Source of the DNA: Spirosoma fluviale
GTDB lineage: Bacteria > Bacteroidota > Bacteroidia > Cytophagales > Spirosomataceae
NCBI GenBank assembly: GCA_945866095.1
Contig: CAMBGA010000008.1
Coordinates: 1-37,764 of the forward strand
Direction: 5' to 3'
DNA length: 37,764 nt
Every line of letters begins with the position of its first letter. The first letter of the stretch is position 1. The notes under the pieces are model-generated. The model did not search any database. It was given only the letters and a program-made list of their open reading frames with translations, and had not been told where the DNA came from. The translations under genes and the position numbers were made by a program. Of the stretch, positions 29,298 to 37,764 are shown piece by piece.

Positions 29298-30812
29298 TTG
29301 AAACGCCACATAGAAATAATGGACACGACTCTGCGCGATGGAGAACAAACAAGCGGAGTGTCGTTTTCAGCTTCTGAGAAATTAACAATAGCGCAATTAC
29401 TTTTAACTGAATTAAAAGTTGATCGGATTGAAATTGCCTCTGCTCGGGTTTCTGATGGCGAGTTTCAAGCAGTGAAAAAAATCACAGAATGGGCAGCCAT
29501 TCATGGTTATCTGAATAAAGTTGAAGTGTTGACTTTTGTGGATGGCGGAACTTCGGTGGATTGGATGATATCTAGCGGTGCTAAAGTCATGAATTTGCTG
29601 ACCAAAGGTTCTTTAAATCACTTGAAGCACCAACTGAAAAAATCTCCGGAACAGCATTTTTCTGAAATAGCGGAATCCATTCATTTGGCCGTTTCTAAAG
29701 GATTAGAAGTAAATGTGTATTTGGAAGATTGGAGCAACGGGATGCGGAATAGCAAAGAATATGTGATTGAATACCTTGACTTTATCCAACATTTGCCCAT
29801 CAAACGTATTTTATTGCCTGATACTTTAGGAGTTTTAATTCCTTCTGAGGTCGCAGCATTTATTTCGGAACTCGTTCAGCGGTATCCGAAAATTCATTTT
29901 GATTTTCATGCGCACAATGATTATGATTTAGGTACTGCCAATGCGCTTGAAGCCGTTAGGAATGGTGTTCATGGATTACATTTAACGGTCAATGGCATGG
30001 GAGAACGAGCAGGAAATGCTCCTTTAGCCAGTGTTATAGCTGTTTTAAATGATTATCAAAAAGATGTTTCTACTTCTGTTTGCGAAAAATCATTGTATAG
30101 CGTGAGTAAGTTGGTGGAGACTTTTTCAGGATTTAGAATTCCTGCCAATAAGCCCGTAGTAGGCGAAAATGTATTTACCCAAACTGCTGGAATTCATGCA
30201 GATGGAGATAAAAAGAATAATTTATATCACAATGATTTAATGCCTGAGCGTTTTGGGCGGGAGCGTAAATATGCGTTAGGGAAAACGAGTGGCAAAGCAA
30301 ACATTGCTAATAATTTGGCCCAATTGGGTATTCAACTTTCGGATCAAGATCTGAAAAAAGTAACCCAACGGATTATTGAATTAGGAGATAGGAAAGAGGT
30401 AGTGACTCAAAATGACCTTCCTTATATTATTTCAGATGTTTTGGATAGCAGTTCGATTGAGGAACGTGTTCAAGTGTTAAATTATGTGCTGACACATTCC
30501 AAGGATTTACGACCTTCAGTTACGTTAAAAATTTCCATTGACGGTGAATATTTTGAAGAACATGCACAAGGTGATGGTCAATACGATGCTTTTATGAAAG
30601 CATTGTTAATTATCTTTGAAAAAAATGGTAAAATCTTACCTCAATTAAAAGATTATGCAGTTCGAATACCTCCTGGTGGAGATTCAGATGCATTGTGTGA
30701 AACAATTATTACCTGGGCTCACGGGGATCGAGAGCTCATTACCCGAGGCTTAGATTCTGACCAGACGGTTTCTGCGATCAAAGCCACTCAGAAAATGTTG
30801 AATTTAATTTAA
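29298..30812 (+). CDS. 2-isopropylmalate synthase-like protein with LeuA allosteric domain (2-isopropylmalate or citramalate synthase)
   Basis: MDTTLRDGEQTSGVSFSASEKLTIAQ, FDFHAHNDYDLGTANALEAVRNG, LTVNGMGERAGNAPL, GIHADGDKKN; C-terminal regulatory domain. Likely TTG start at 29298 (MKRHIEIMDTTLRDG); the ORF track starts at TTG 29277. Confidence 0.85.
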   Translation: MKRHIEIMDTTLRDGEQTSGVSFSASEKLTIAQLLLTELKVDRIEIASARVSDGEFQAVKKITEWAAIHGYLNKVEVLTFVDGGTSVDWMISSGAKVMNLLTKGSLNHLKHQLKKSPEQHFSEIAESIHLAVSKGLEVNVYLEDWSNGMRNSKEYVIEYLDFIQHLPIKRILLPDTLGVLIPSEVAAFISELVQRYPKIHFDFHAHNDYDLGTANALEAVRNGVHGLHLTVNGMGERAGNAPLASVIAVLNDYQKDVSTSVCEKSLYSVSKLVETFSGFRIPANKPVVGENVFTQTAGIHADGDKKNNLYHNDLMPERFGRERKYALGKTSGKANIANNLAQLGIQLSDQDLKKVTQRIIELGDRKEVVTQNDLPYIISDVLDSSSIEERVQVLNYVLTHSKDLRPSVTLKISIDGEYFEEHAQGDGQYDAFMKALLIIFEKNGKILPQLKDYAVRIPPGGDSDALCETIITWAHGDRELITRGLDSDQTVSAIKATQKMLNLI

Positions 30813-30819
30813 AATAAAA

Positions 30820-31893
30820 ATGGTGAAAAAGCATATTTTAATTGTTCCAGGGGATGGAATTGGCCAAGAAGTTACGGCAGTAGGTAAAAAAGTCTTAGAG
30901 AAAATTGCGGCCAAATTTGGCCATGAGTTTACGTATGATGAAGCATTAATTGGGCATGAGGCTATTGAGGCAACAGGTGATCCACTTCCTGCAGAGACTT
31001 TAGTAAAAATGAAAGCCTCGGATGCCGTTCTTTTTGGCGCCGTAGGTCATCCCAAATATGATAATGATCCTTCAGCCAAAGTTAGGCCTGAGCAGGGTTT
31101 ATTGAAAATGCGTAAGGAATTAGGTTTATATGCGAATTTGAGACCTATCAAATTATTTGATGAATTATTAAGTGCGTCAAGCATTAAACCAGAAATTTTA
31201 AAAGGAGCCGATATTTTATTCTTTCGTGAATTAACAGGTGATATTTATTTTGGCGAAAAGGGTCGCAAAAATAATGGCGATACGGCTTATGATGTTGCTG
31301 AATATAGCCGTTATGAGGTTGAGCGTATTGGCCGAAAGGCATTTGATGCGGCAATGACGCGTAAAAAGCATTTAGTTTCCGTAGACAAAGCGAATGTATT
31401 AGAGACTTCTCGATTATGGAGAGAAGTTATTCAGAAATTAGCTTTGGAATATCCTGAAGTTACAGTGGAATATCAATTTGTGGATACGACCGCGATGTTG
31501 CTAATTAAAGATCCTAAGCGTTTTGATGTGGTGGTTACCGCTAATTTGTTTGGAGATATTTTAACGGATGAAGCGTCTCAAATAGCAGGTTCGATGGGGA
31601 TGTTGGCTTCTGCGTCAATCGGAGATGGAACAGGTGTTTACGAACCTATTCATGGTTCTGCGCATGATATCACTGGAAAAGGTTTGGCTAATCCATTAGC
31701 TTCTATTTTATCTGCAGCTTTGTTGTTAGATATATCATTTGGCTTAAAGAAAGAGTCGGAGACGATTATAAACGCGGTGGATGCTTTATTGAAAAAGGGT
31801 TTTAGAACCCGTGATATAGCGGATGCGAATACTTCAGCGAACATGATTTTAGGTACTGAGGCGATTGGCGAGGAAATTCTAAAATTGATTTAA
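30820..31893 (+). CDS. leuB: 3-isopropylmalate dehydrogenase
   Basis: IVPGDGIGQEV, GAVGHPKYD, GLYANLRPIKLF, FRELTGDIYFGEKG, DKANVLETSRLWREV, EPIHGSAHDITGKGLANP. Confidence 0.97.
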   Translation: MVKKHILIVPGDGIGQEVTAVGKKVLEKIAAKFGHEFTYDEALIGHEAIEATGDPLPAETLVKMKASDAVLFGAVGHPKYDNDPSAKVRPEQGLLKMRKELGLYANLRPIKLFDELLSASSIKPEILKGADILFFRELTGDIYFGEKGRKNNGDTAYDVAEYSRYEVERIGRKAFDAAMTRKKHLVSVDKANVLETSRLWREVIQKLALEYPEVTVEYQFVDTTAMLLIKDPKRFDVVVTANLFGDILTDEASQIAGSMGMLASASIGDGTGVYEPIHGSAHDITGKGLANPLASILSAALLLDISFGLKKESETIINAVDALLKKGFRTRDIADANTSANMILGTEAIGEEILKLI

Positions 31894-31913
31894 TTCCAAA
31901 TATTTGTATTTTT

Positions 31914-31944
31914 ATGCTCAGGGATTTGTATCTGAGCATTTTTT
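31914..31944 (+). terminator. Rho-independent terminator of the leu operon
   Basis: ATGCTCAG-ggatttgtat-CTGAGCAT followed by TTTTT; 8-bp perfect stem; next base is the ATG of the following gene. Confidence 0.75.
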
Positions 31945-32433
31945 ATGGAAGTCATTGTCGTTTTAGGTTCTCCCAATTTTCCTGATGGTACTTTAGGTCC
32001 CATTGCCTTGGATCGTCTGCAAGGCTGCTTGTCTATATTCAATTCCCAAAAACATAAAATACTTTGCACGGGTGGCTTTGGTGCTCATTTTAATACGAGC
32101 CCTGTTGCTCATGCGAACTACCTAAAGGATTTTTTAATTCTAAAAGGAGTTCCTTCAACTGCTTTTTTACCCTTGGCCCTCTCTTCAAACACCGTTGAGG
32201 ATGCGGTGATGTCTAAATCTATTCTGATGAAAACTGTATTTAAAGACCTTATAATTACCACATCAGAATATCACGTAGCCCGAGTGGAATTTATATTTAC
32301 TGAAATTTTAAAAGATTTCAATTTGAATTTCAAAGCAGTTGCCCATCATTCTATAGATGATGTGTTGGAGCCATTGATCCAACATGAAAAAGTGGCTATG
32401 GACAAATTAATTTCAAACGGCTTATATTATTAA
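31945..32433 (+). CDS. YdcF/DUF218 (ElyC/SanA-like) family protein
   Basis: VIVVLGSPNFPDGTLGPIALDRL, ILCTGGFG, SNTVEDAVMSKSIL, LIITTSEYHVARVEFIF. Confidence 0.75.
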   Translation: MEVIVVLGSPNFPDGTLGPIALDRLQGCLSIFNSQKHKILCTGGFGAHFNTSPVAHANYLKDFLILKGVPSTAFLPLALSSNTVEDAVMSKSILMKTVFKDLIITTSEYHVARVEFIFTEILKDFNLNFKAVAHHSIDDVLEPLIQHEKVAMDKLISNGLYY

Positions 32434-32446
32434 AACCTTTTTTAAA

Positions 32447-34591
32447 ATGAAAAATTACATATTCTATTTTCTCATTCTATTTTCGACCCAATTGTCTTTT
32501 GCACAGCAGAATACGTTAAAGCCGATTGAAGTAACTGATATGTTGAAAATCAAAACGATTGGAAAACCGCAAATTTCCCCAGATGGATTACATGTTCTTT
32601 TTTCGATCATGGAAATTAAAGATGATGTCGATAAAAAAGGAGATTTTACCTATGTAACACAATTGTATTTGGGTGAAATAAAAAGTAAATCCTATAGGGC
32701 ATTGACCTCTGGCAAATATTCGATTTCATCCCCTTCATGGAGTCCAGATGGACGTTCCATTTTATTTTCAAGAGATGTAGGCAATAAATCCCAAGCCTAT
32801 ATTATGAAGTTAAATGGGGGAGAGCCCATGGCTTTAACCACGTCTTCTAGAGGTGTTATTAAGCCTGTTTGGTCTAAAGATGGCCAATTTGTCTTTTATC
32901 AAGAGCGAAAATCAATGAAAGAATTTTTGTTGGATTCTTTGAATAATCCCTCCAAATTGATCCCTTCTTGGAACATTGAAAAACCAAAATTAGATGCGAA
33001 TGTTTATACCTTTTCATCTAAAGCTAATCCCAATGGAAGCTTAAATGAGGTTCGAGCTTATTTATATCAAAATGAAAAAGATAAGAAGGCAAAAGTAATT
33101 AATCGTTTAAATTTTCAAGAAGAGACCACGACAACGGGTGAATTCCCGATTAACTTGTTATTTAAAATTGCAGTGGATGGCTCCTCTAAACCCATTTTAA
33201 TCAATAATCCGTATGAACTTTGGACAGAATGGCTAGAAAGCCTTAAAGGTATTATAGCCATCATTCCAGTGGATAGTTTGTCTCATCCTGATCGAGTTTT
33301 AGATCATAAAATTGTGGTATATAATCGATTAAATAATCAATATAGGACCCTTGTTGAAAAGAAAGGTTTTGCCTATTCGAATATCAATTTAAGTCCAGAT
33401 GGAAATTGGATCACATTTGTAGAAACAAATACTTCGGTTGTTCGAAATGGTGTTTTAAAGATTCTTAATCTGAATAACTCCGCCATGATCGACGTACCTA
33501 TGGATCGGGTCATCACTCAAATTAAATGGTCAGAGAATAATGAAAATATTTATTTCACAGCTCAGGATCGAGGGGGTGTTCCCATTTTTGTTTTCAATGT
33601 AAAGTCTAAAAAGGTTAAACAAATTACTTCTGAGGTGGATGGAGTATTAGGTTATGATGTTAAGGATGCAAATTTTATGTATTCAAAAACTTGCGTAGAT
33701 AATCCATCTGAGCTTTATATAAATGATTTAGAAGGAAAATCAGAATCAATTTTTACCAATGAAAATTCAACATGGTTGGCCGGTAAATCGATTTCAAAAC
33801 CAATTAAAAAATCGTTTATTAATAATAAAGGTCAGCGAGTTGAATATTGGGTAATGAAGCCATTAAATTATCAATCAGGAACTAAATATCCCTTGGTTGT
33901 AGACATTCACGGAGGACCTTCCGCGATGTGGGGAACTGGTGAGGCTAGCATGTGGCACGAATTTCAATATTACGCAAGCAAAGGTTTGGGAGTAGTTTAC
34001 GGCAATCCAAGAGGAAGTGGGGGATATGGATCCAATTTTTTAGCTGCCAATGTTAAAGATTGGGGAGCTGGTCCCATGGCAGATATTATGCAAATGACCG
34101 ATTTAGCAATTAATGAGGGTTGGGTCGATACAACGCAATTAGCTGTTACGGGTGGATCTTACGCAGGTTATTTAGTTACTTGGATGCTTGGTCACACGAA
34201 TCGCTTTAAGGTAGCATGTTCACAAAGAGGGGTATATGAGTTAAGTACATTTTTTGGCGAGGGAAATGCATGGCGTTTAAATCCACGATATTTTGGTGGC
34301 TATCCTTGGGAGAAAATGACTCGAGTTATTTTAGATCGAGAGTCGCCCATGACCTATGTTCAAAACATTCGGACTCCATTGATTATTTTTCATGGAGAAA
34401 ATGATTTGAGAACAGGAGTTATTGGTAGTGAAATGTTGTATAAAAGTTTAAAGATATTGGGTCGTGATGTTGAATATGTGCGACATCCAGAAGCTTCCCA
34501 TGAGATAACGAGAGCAGGAAATAATCGTCAAAGAATCGACCAAATGCTTCGTACCTATGAATTTTTTAGTCGGTATTTGAAGGTGAATTGA
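32447..34591 (+). CDS. S9 family peptidase (prolyl oligopeptidase / acylaminoacyl-peptidase type), secreted
   Basis: Signal peptide; WD40-like propeller repeats (SPSWSPDGRSILFSR); catalytic Ser motif VTGGSYAGYL, Asp in HGENDLRTG, His in PEASHEI. Confidence 0.93.
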   Translation: MKNYIFYFLILFSTQLSFAQQNTLKPIEVTDMLKIKTIGKPQISPDGLHVLFSIMEIKDDVDKKGDFTYVTQLYLGEIKSKSYRALTSGKYSISSPSWSPDGRSILFSRDVGNKSQAYIMKLNGGEPMALTTSSRGVIKPVWSKDGQFVFYQERKSMKEFLLDSLNNPSKLIPSWNIEKPKLDANVYTFSSKANPNGSLNEVRAYLYQNEKDKKAKVINRLNFQEETTTTGEFPINLLFKIAVDGSSKPILINNPYELWTEWLESLKGIIAIIPVDSLSHPDRVLDHKIVVYNRLNNQYRTLVEKKGFAYSNINLSPDGNWITFVETNTSVVRNGVLKILNLNNSAMIDVPMDRVITQIKWSENNENIYFTAQDRGGVPIFVFNVKSKKVKQITSEVDGVLGYDVKDANFMYSKTCVDNPSELYINDLEGKSESIFTNENSTWLAGKSISKPIKKSFINNKGQRVEYWVMKPLNYQSGTKYPLVVDIHGGPSAMWGTGEASMWHEFQYYASKGLGVVYGNPRGSGGYGSNFLAANVKDWGAGPMADIMQMTDLAINEGWVDTTQLAVTGGSYAGYLVTWMLGHTNRFKVACSQRGVYELSTFFGEGNAWRLNPRYFGGYPWEKMTRVILDRESPMTYVQNIRTPLIIFHGENDLRTGVIGSEMLYKSLKILGRDVEYVRHPEASHEITRAGNNRQRIDQMLRTYEFFSRYLKVN

Positions 34592-34614
34592 TTGATGTTA
34601 AAATTTAATATACA

Positions 34615-34644
34615 AAAAAGGTGAATGGAAACATTCACCTTTTT
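34615..34644. terminator. Bidirectional hairpin terminator between the S9 and M42 peptidase genes
   Basis: AAAAAGGTGAATG-gaaa-CATTCACCTTTTT, 13-bp perfect stem with GAAA tetraloop, between convergent genes. Confidence 0.88.
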
Positions 34645-34682
34645 ATTTGTCGATTTGTAATTTTTAGATACGATCTTAGCAT

Positions 34683-35756
34683 TTAACTAAAGTACCTCCA
34701 ATCTTCATTTCCTTTTACTTTAAGTAGCGTTTGGTAGATTAGGTCGATAACGGCGTTCATGTCATCTTTGGCGATCATTTCTACTGTTGTGTGCATGTAT
34801 TTTAAGGGCAATGAAATCAATGCTGAGGCGACTCCCTCTGTAGCATAAGCAAAAGAATCAGTATCGGTCCCGGTAGATCTTGAAACGGCTTGCCTTTGGT
34901 ATGAAATTTTATTTTCCTCGGCCACGTCAATGATGAAATCGCGAACATTATTTTGTACAGCAGGGCCATAGCAAATTACAGGCCCTTTTCCGCAGGACAT
35001 ATCGCCTTGTGTTTTTTTATTGTACATCGGTGATTGGGTGTCATGGGTGACATCTGTGATAAAGGCCAAATCAGGTTTTAGTCTACGCACAATCATTTCG
35101 GCACCTCTTAATCCTATTTCTTCTTGAACAGAATTAACGATATATAAGGTATAGGGCAATTTGATTTTCTTCTCTTTAAGTCGTCTGGCTACTTCAGCGA
35201 TCATGTATCCACCGATCCGATTGTCTAATGCTCGGCCCACTAAATATTTTTTATTTAGTTCCATTAAGCCGTCTTCGAAAGTAACGACACAGCCTACATG
35301 TATGCCCATTTTTTCCACCTCTTTTTTATTGGAGGCGCCACAGTCAATAAATATATCGGATATACTCGGTGCTTTGTCTTTCGCTAAATCGCGCACGTGT
35401 ATCGCAGGCCAGCCAAATATACCTTTGACGATTTTATCTTTCGTGTGGATATTCGCCCGCATGGAAGGTGCGATTAAAGCATCTGAACCACCATTTCTTC
35501 GTAAAAATAAATATCCATTATCATCAATGTAATTGACAAACCATGAAATTTCATCTGCATGGGCTTCTATGACAACCGAATAGGGCTGACCAGGATTGAT
35601 AACACCCACTGCAGTGCCATAGGTGTCAATGATTTTATCGTCAATATAAGGTTTAATGTAATCTAGCCATATTTTTTGGCCAGACATTTCAAAACCAGTA
35701 GGTGAGGCGTTATTTAAATAATTATATAAGAATTCGTTCGCTTTGTTTGACATCAT
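34683..35756 (-). CDS. M42 family metallopeptidase (glutamyl aminopeptidase-like)
   Basis: VIEAHADEISWFVNYID, VGRALDNRIGGYMIAEVA, NSVQEEIGLRGAEM, FITDVTHDTQSP, STGTDTDSFAYATEGVASALISLPLKYMHTTVEM. Confidence 0.93.
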   Translation of the reverse strand: MMSNKANEFLYNYLNNASPTGFEMSGQKIWLDYIKPYIDDKIIDTYGTAVGVINPGQPYSVVIEAHADEISWFVNYIDDNGYLFLRRNGGSDALIAPSMRANIHTKDKIVKGIFGWPAIHVRDLAKDKAPSISDIFIDCGASNKKEVEKMGIHVGCVVTFEDGLMELNKKYLVGRALDNRIGGYMIAEVARRLKEKKIKLPYTLYIVNSVQEEIGLRGAEMIVRRLKPDLAFITDVTHDTQSPMYNKKTQGDMSCGKGPVICYGPAVQNNVRDFIIDVAEENKISYQRQAVSRSTGTDTDSFAYATEGVASALISLPLKYMHTTVEMIAKDDMNAVIDLIYQTLLKVKGNEDWRYFS

Positions 35757-35845
35757 GTGTATTTTTTTTGCAAGTTACTAAGCCTTGTTTATAATTAATT
35801 TTTAATAAAATAATATTTTTAAGTTTTTTTGAATCATTAAAAATT

Positions 35846-35883
35846 TATTTTTGCTGATATAATTTATAAAGATTGTATTTTTG
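35846..35883 (+). promoter_or_regulatory. Candidate promoter region for pfkA (two TAnnTTTG-like elements)
   Basis: TATTTTTG at 35846-35853 and again at 35876-35883 upstream of the ATG at 35921; spacing to -33-like TTG motifs is not ideal. Confidence 0.35.
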
Positions 35884-35920
35884 ATTGTATGAAAGGTTGG
35901 AGTGATAAAAATTTTATTGA

Positions 35921-36895
35921 ATGAAAAAAATAGCTGTCTTTACATCGGGAGGTGACGCTCCGGGAATGAATGCTTGCATTCGCGCTATTGTCCGCGGTGC
36001 CGCTTATCATAATGTTGAGGTTTTTGGTATAGTTAGAGGATATAATGGAATGATTAAAGGAGATATTATTCCTTTACATTCACAGTCGGTCAGTAATATC
36101 ATTCAACGAGGAGGAACGATCTTAAAATCAGCTCGGTCAAAAGAATTTATGACTTCTGAAGGGCGTCAAAAAGCGTACGATCAGTTGAAGGAAAAGGGAA
36201 TAGAGGGTTTAGTGGCTATCGGTGGAAATGGTACTTTTACCGGTGCTGAAATTTTTTACAATGAATTTAAAATTCCGACGGTTGGTGCTCCAGGCACCAT
36301 CGATAATGATTTATTCGGCACAGATTATACCATTGGGTATGATACAGCAGTCAATACAGCTTTAGATGCGATTGATAAGATCCGCGATACAGCAGACTCT
36401 CATGACCGAGTATTTTTCATTGAAGTAATGGGTCGGGATTCTGGATATATCGCAATTGAATGCGGTATAGCAGGAGGAGCGGAAGCTGTCATGATTCCTG
36501 AAAATTTAACACCTGTTAGTGATATTGTAAGCATTTTGCAAAAAGGTTTTGCTAAAGCAAAATCTTCATCTATTGTGGTGGTAGCCGAAGGTGACGAAGA
36601 AGGAAATGCACAAATAATAGCCAAAAAAATCAAAGAAAGTATGAATGCTGAGTTAGATATTCGAGTAACTACTTTAGGTCATATTCAACGTGGGGGTATT
36701 CCAACAGCCTCTGATCGAATTCTCGCAAGTCGATTAGGTTTAGGAGCTTTAGAAGGATTGTTAAGAGGGGAGAAGAATGTAATGGCTGGTGTGGTTAATA
36801 ATCAATTGGTCTACACTCCATTTCACGATACGATTACAAAAAAGAAACCTGTTTCTGAAGATTTAATCCGAATGGTAGAAATCTTATCTACTTAG
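35921..36895 (+). CDS. pfkA: 6-phosphofructokinase
   Basis: GGDAPGMNACIRAIVR, GGTILKSARSKEF, PGTIDNDLFGTDYTIGYDTAVNTALDAIDKIRDTADSHDRVFFIEVMGRDSGYIA, LGHIQRGGIPTASDRILASRLG. Confidence 0.95.
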   Translation: MKKIAVFTSGGDAPGMNACIRAIVRGAAYHNVEVFGIVRGYNGMIKGDIIPLHSQSVSNIIQRGGTILKSARSKEFMTSEGRQKAYDQLKEKGIEGLVAIGGNGTFTGAEIFYNEFKIPTVGAPGTIDNDLFGTDYTIGYDTAVNTALDAIDKIRDTADSHDRVFFIEVMGRDSGYIAIECGIAGGAEAVMIPENLTPVSDIVSILQKGFAKAKSSSIVVVAEGDEEGNAQIIAKKIKESMNAELDIRVTTLGHIQRGGIPTASDRILASRLGLGALEGLLRGEKNVMAGVVNNQLVYTPFHDTITKKKPVSEDLIRMVEILST

Positions 36896-37671
36896 CAATA
36901 GCCCATTATTTTGTAAATAATCAAGCCGCTAATCTCACGGATTAGTTGGGATGTTCTGGAAAGATTTTGATCCGAAGGAGTAATCAAATCAAGTAAACCA
37001 GATTCATTTTTGCTTCCTTTTTTGTCGACCGGATAGGCCTTAACCTTAAATCCCACTTTTTCAAAACAACGAATCGACCTAGGCATATGCATCGCTGAGG
37101 TGATTAAAAGGATTTCTTCTTTTTTAAGGAAGTTCTTTAGCAATTGGGCCGAATATAATGCATTCTCTCTAGTATTTCGGGCTTTGGTTTCCATGTAAAT
37201 GTCTTGTGGCTTTACACCCATAGCGATCATTAATTGCTTAACGTCATTGGTTTCATGACCCTTATCTACTTTAATTTTCCCAATACTGGTGTTTCCCCCC
37301 GTAATTAATATCTTCTTTATTTTTCCAGCTTTGTACAATAGTATGGGTTGTATAAATCGATCTGCAGTTTCCCCCACATTTATTTTATCAGATTGATCCG
37401 CATCGCCTGGTCTTACCATGCCACCACCCAACACTACTCCCCAAGTGCAGTTTTCATTTTTCAATAAAGATATCGTGGGTTGTTCATATGAAATATATAA
37501 TCGGTTCACAAACCAAGGATTACTAAACAATGTTAATATGACTAGCAGCGCTAAAAGAGAACGGTTTCTTGATTTTTGGTTTTTAGAAAAGAAAGAAATC
37601 AACAGTAAAATAAAAATCCAACAGATTGGCAAAAGAATAAAATCTATAATTTTAGATAGCGCGAAAAACAT
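36892..37671 (-). CDS. YdcF/SanA (DUF218) family membrane protein, ElyC-like
   Basis: Two N-terminal TM segments; GVVLGGGMVRPG, KILITGGNTS, ETKARNTRENALYSAQLL, LLITSAMHMPRSIRCFEKVGFKVKAYPVD. Confidence 0.88.
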   Translation of the reverse strand: MFFALSKIIDFILLPICWIFILLLISFFSKNQKSRNRSLLALLVILTLFSNPWFVNRLYISYEQPTISLLKNENCTWGVVLGGGMVRPGDADQSDKINVGETADRFIQPILLYKAGKIKKILITGGNTSIGKIKVDKGHETNDVKQLMIAMGVKPQDIYMETKARNTRENALYSAQLLKNFLKKEEILLITSAMHMPRSIRCFEKVGFKVKAYPVDKKGSKNESGLLDLITPSDQNLSRTSQLIREISGLIIYKIMGYC

Positions 37672-37713
37672 CGTAATTTTATTTTTGTTTATTTGTAAAA
37701 TTATTCTAATTCC

Positions 37714-37764
37714 ATGAAAATATTTTTTGTTTACACGTTTATTTTCTTTTCTTTTTTCTCTGCC
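37714..37764 (+). CDS. Truncated 5' end of a probable secreted or membrane protein (runs off the window)
   Basis: ATG at 37714 followed by MKIFFVYTFIFFSFFSA, signal-peptide-like and open to the window end. Confidence 0.5.
   Translation, partial: MKIFFVYTFIFFSFFSA

Noticed and set aside
35161-35532. 123-aa ORF antisense to the M42 peptidase
   Set aside because: Shadow ORF; the minus-strand M42 peptidase has all expected motifs.
1-37764. CRISPR arrays, transposases, phage genes, toxin-antitoxin or defence systems
   Set aside because: No regularly spaced repeats and no recognisable proteins of these classes in any ORF.

Overview
This is a 37.8 kb AT-rich chromosomal window from a Bacteroidota genome (Cytophagales-like by gene content and TAnnTTTG-type promoters). 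It is densely packed and almost entirely conserved housekeeping genes. In order: tatA, gatA, a LysM lytic transglycosylase, ruvA, sprA (type IX secretion translocon, 2381 aa) and gcvH. Next is a tight operon of a dihydroorotase-like protein, two DUF4199-like membrane proteins and a GldF-like ABC permease. On the minus strand is a lipid A block (HD phosphohydrolase, lpxD, lpxC/fabZ fusion, lpxA, ABC ATPase). These are followed by a CAT-anticodon tRNA, the split transhydrogenase pntAA/AB/B, and a quinoprotein dehydrogenase with an inserted cytochrome c, divergent from rhaT plus a GntR regulator. The window continues with leuCD, a leuA-like gene, leuB, a YdcF protein, an S9 peptidase, an M42 peptidase, pfkA, a second YdcF protein, and a truncated ORF at the right edge. 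I see no CRISPR array, prophage, transposon, defence island or biosynthetic cluster, and no strong evidence for a wholly new system. The observations most worth a second look are: the dihydroorotase homologue has lost the His residues expected to bind metal; its operon contains gldF without gldG or gldA; the quinoprotein has a cytochrome inside its propeller; a terminator hairpin directly abuts the start codon of a ydcF gene; the leuA-like protein has unclear substrate specificity and a probable TTG start; and PfkA has Asn at the usual Mg-binding Asp103 position.
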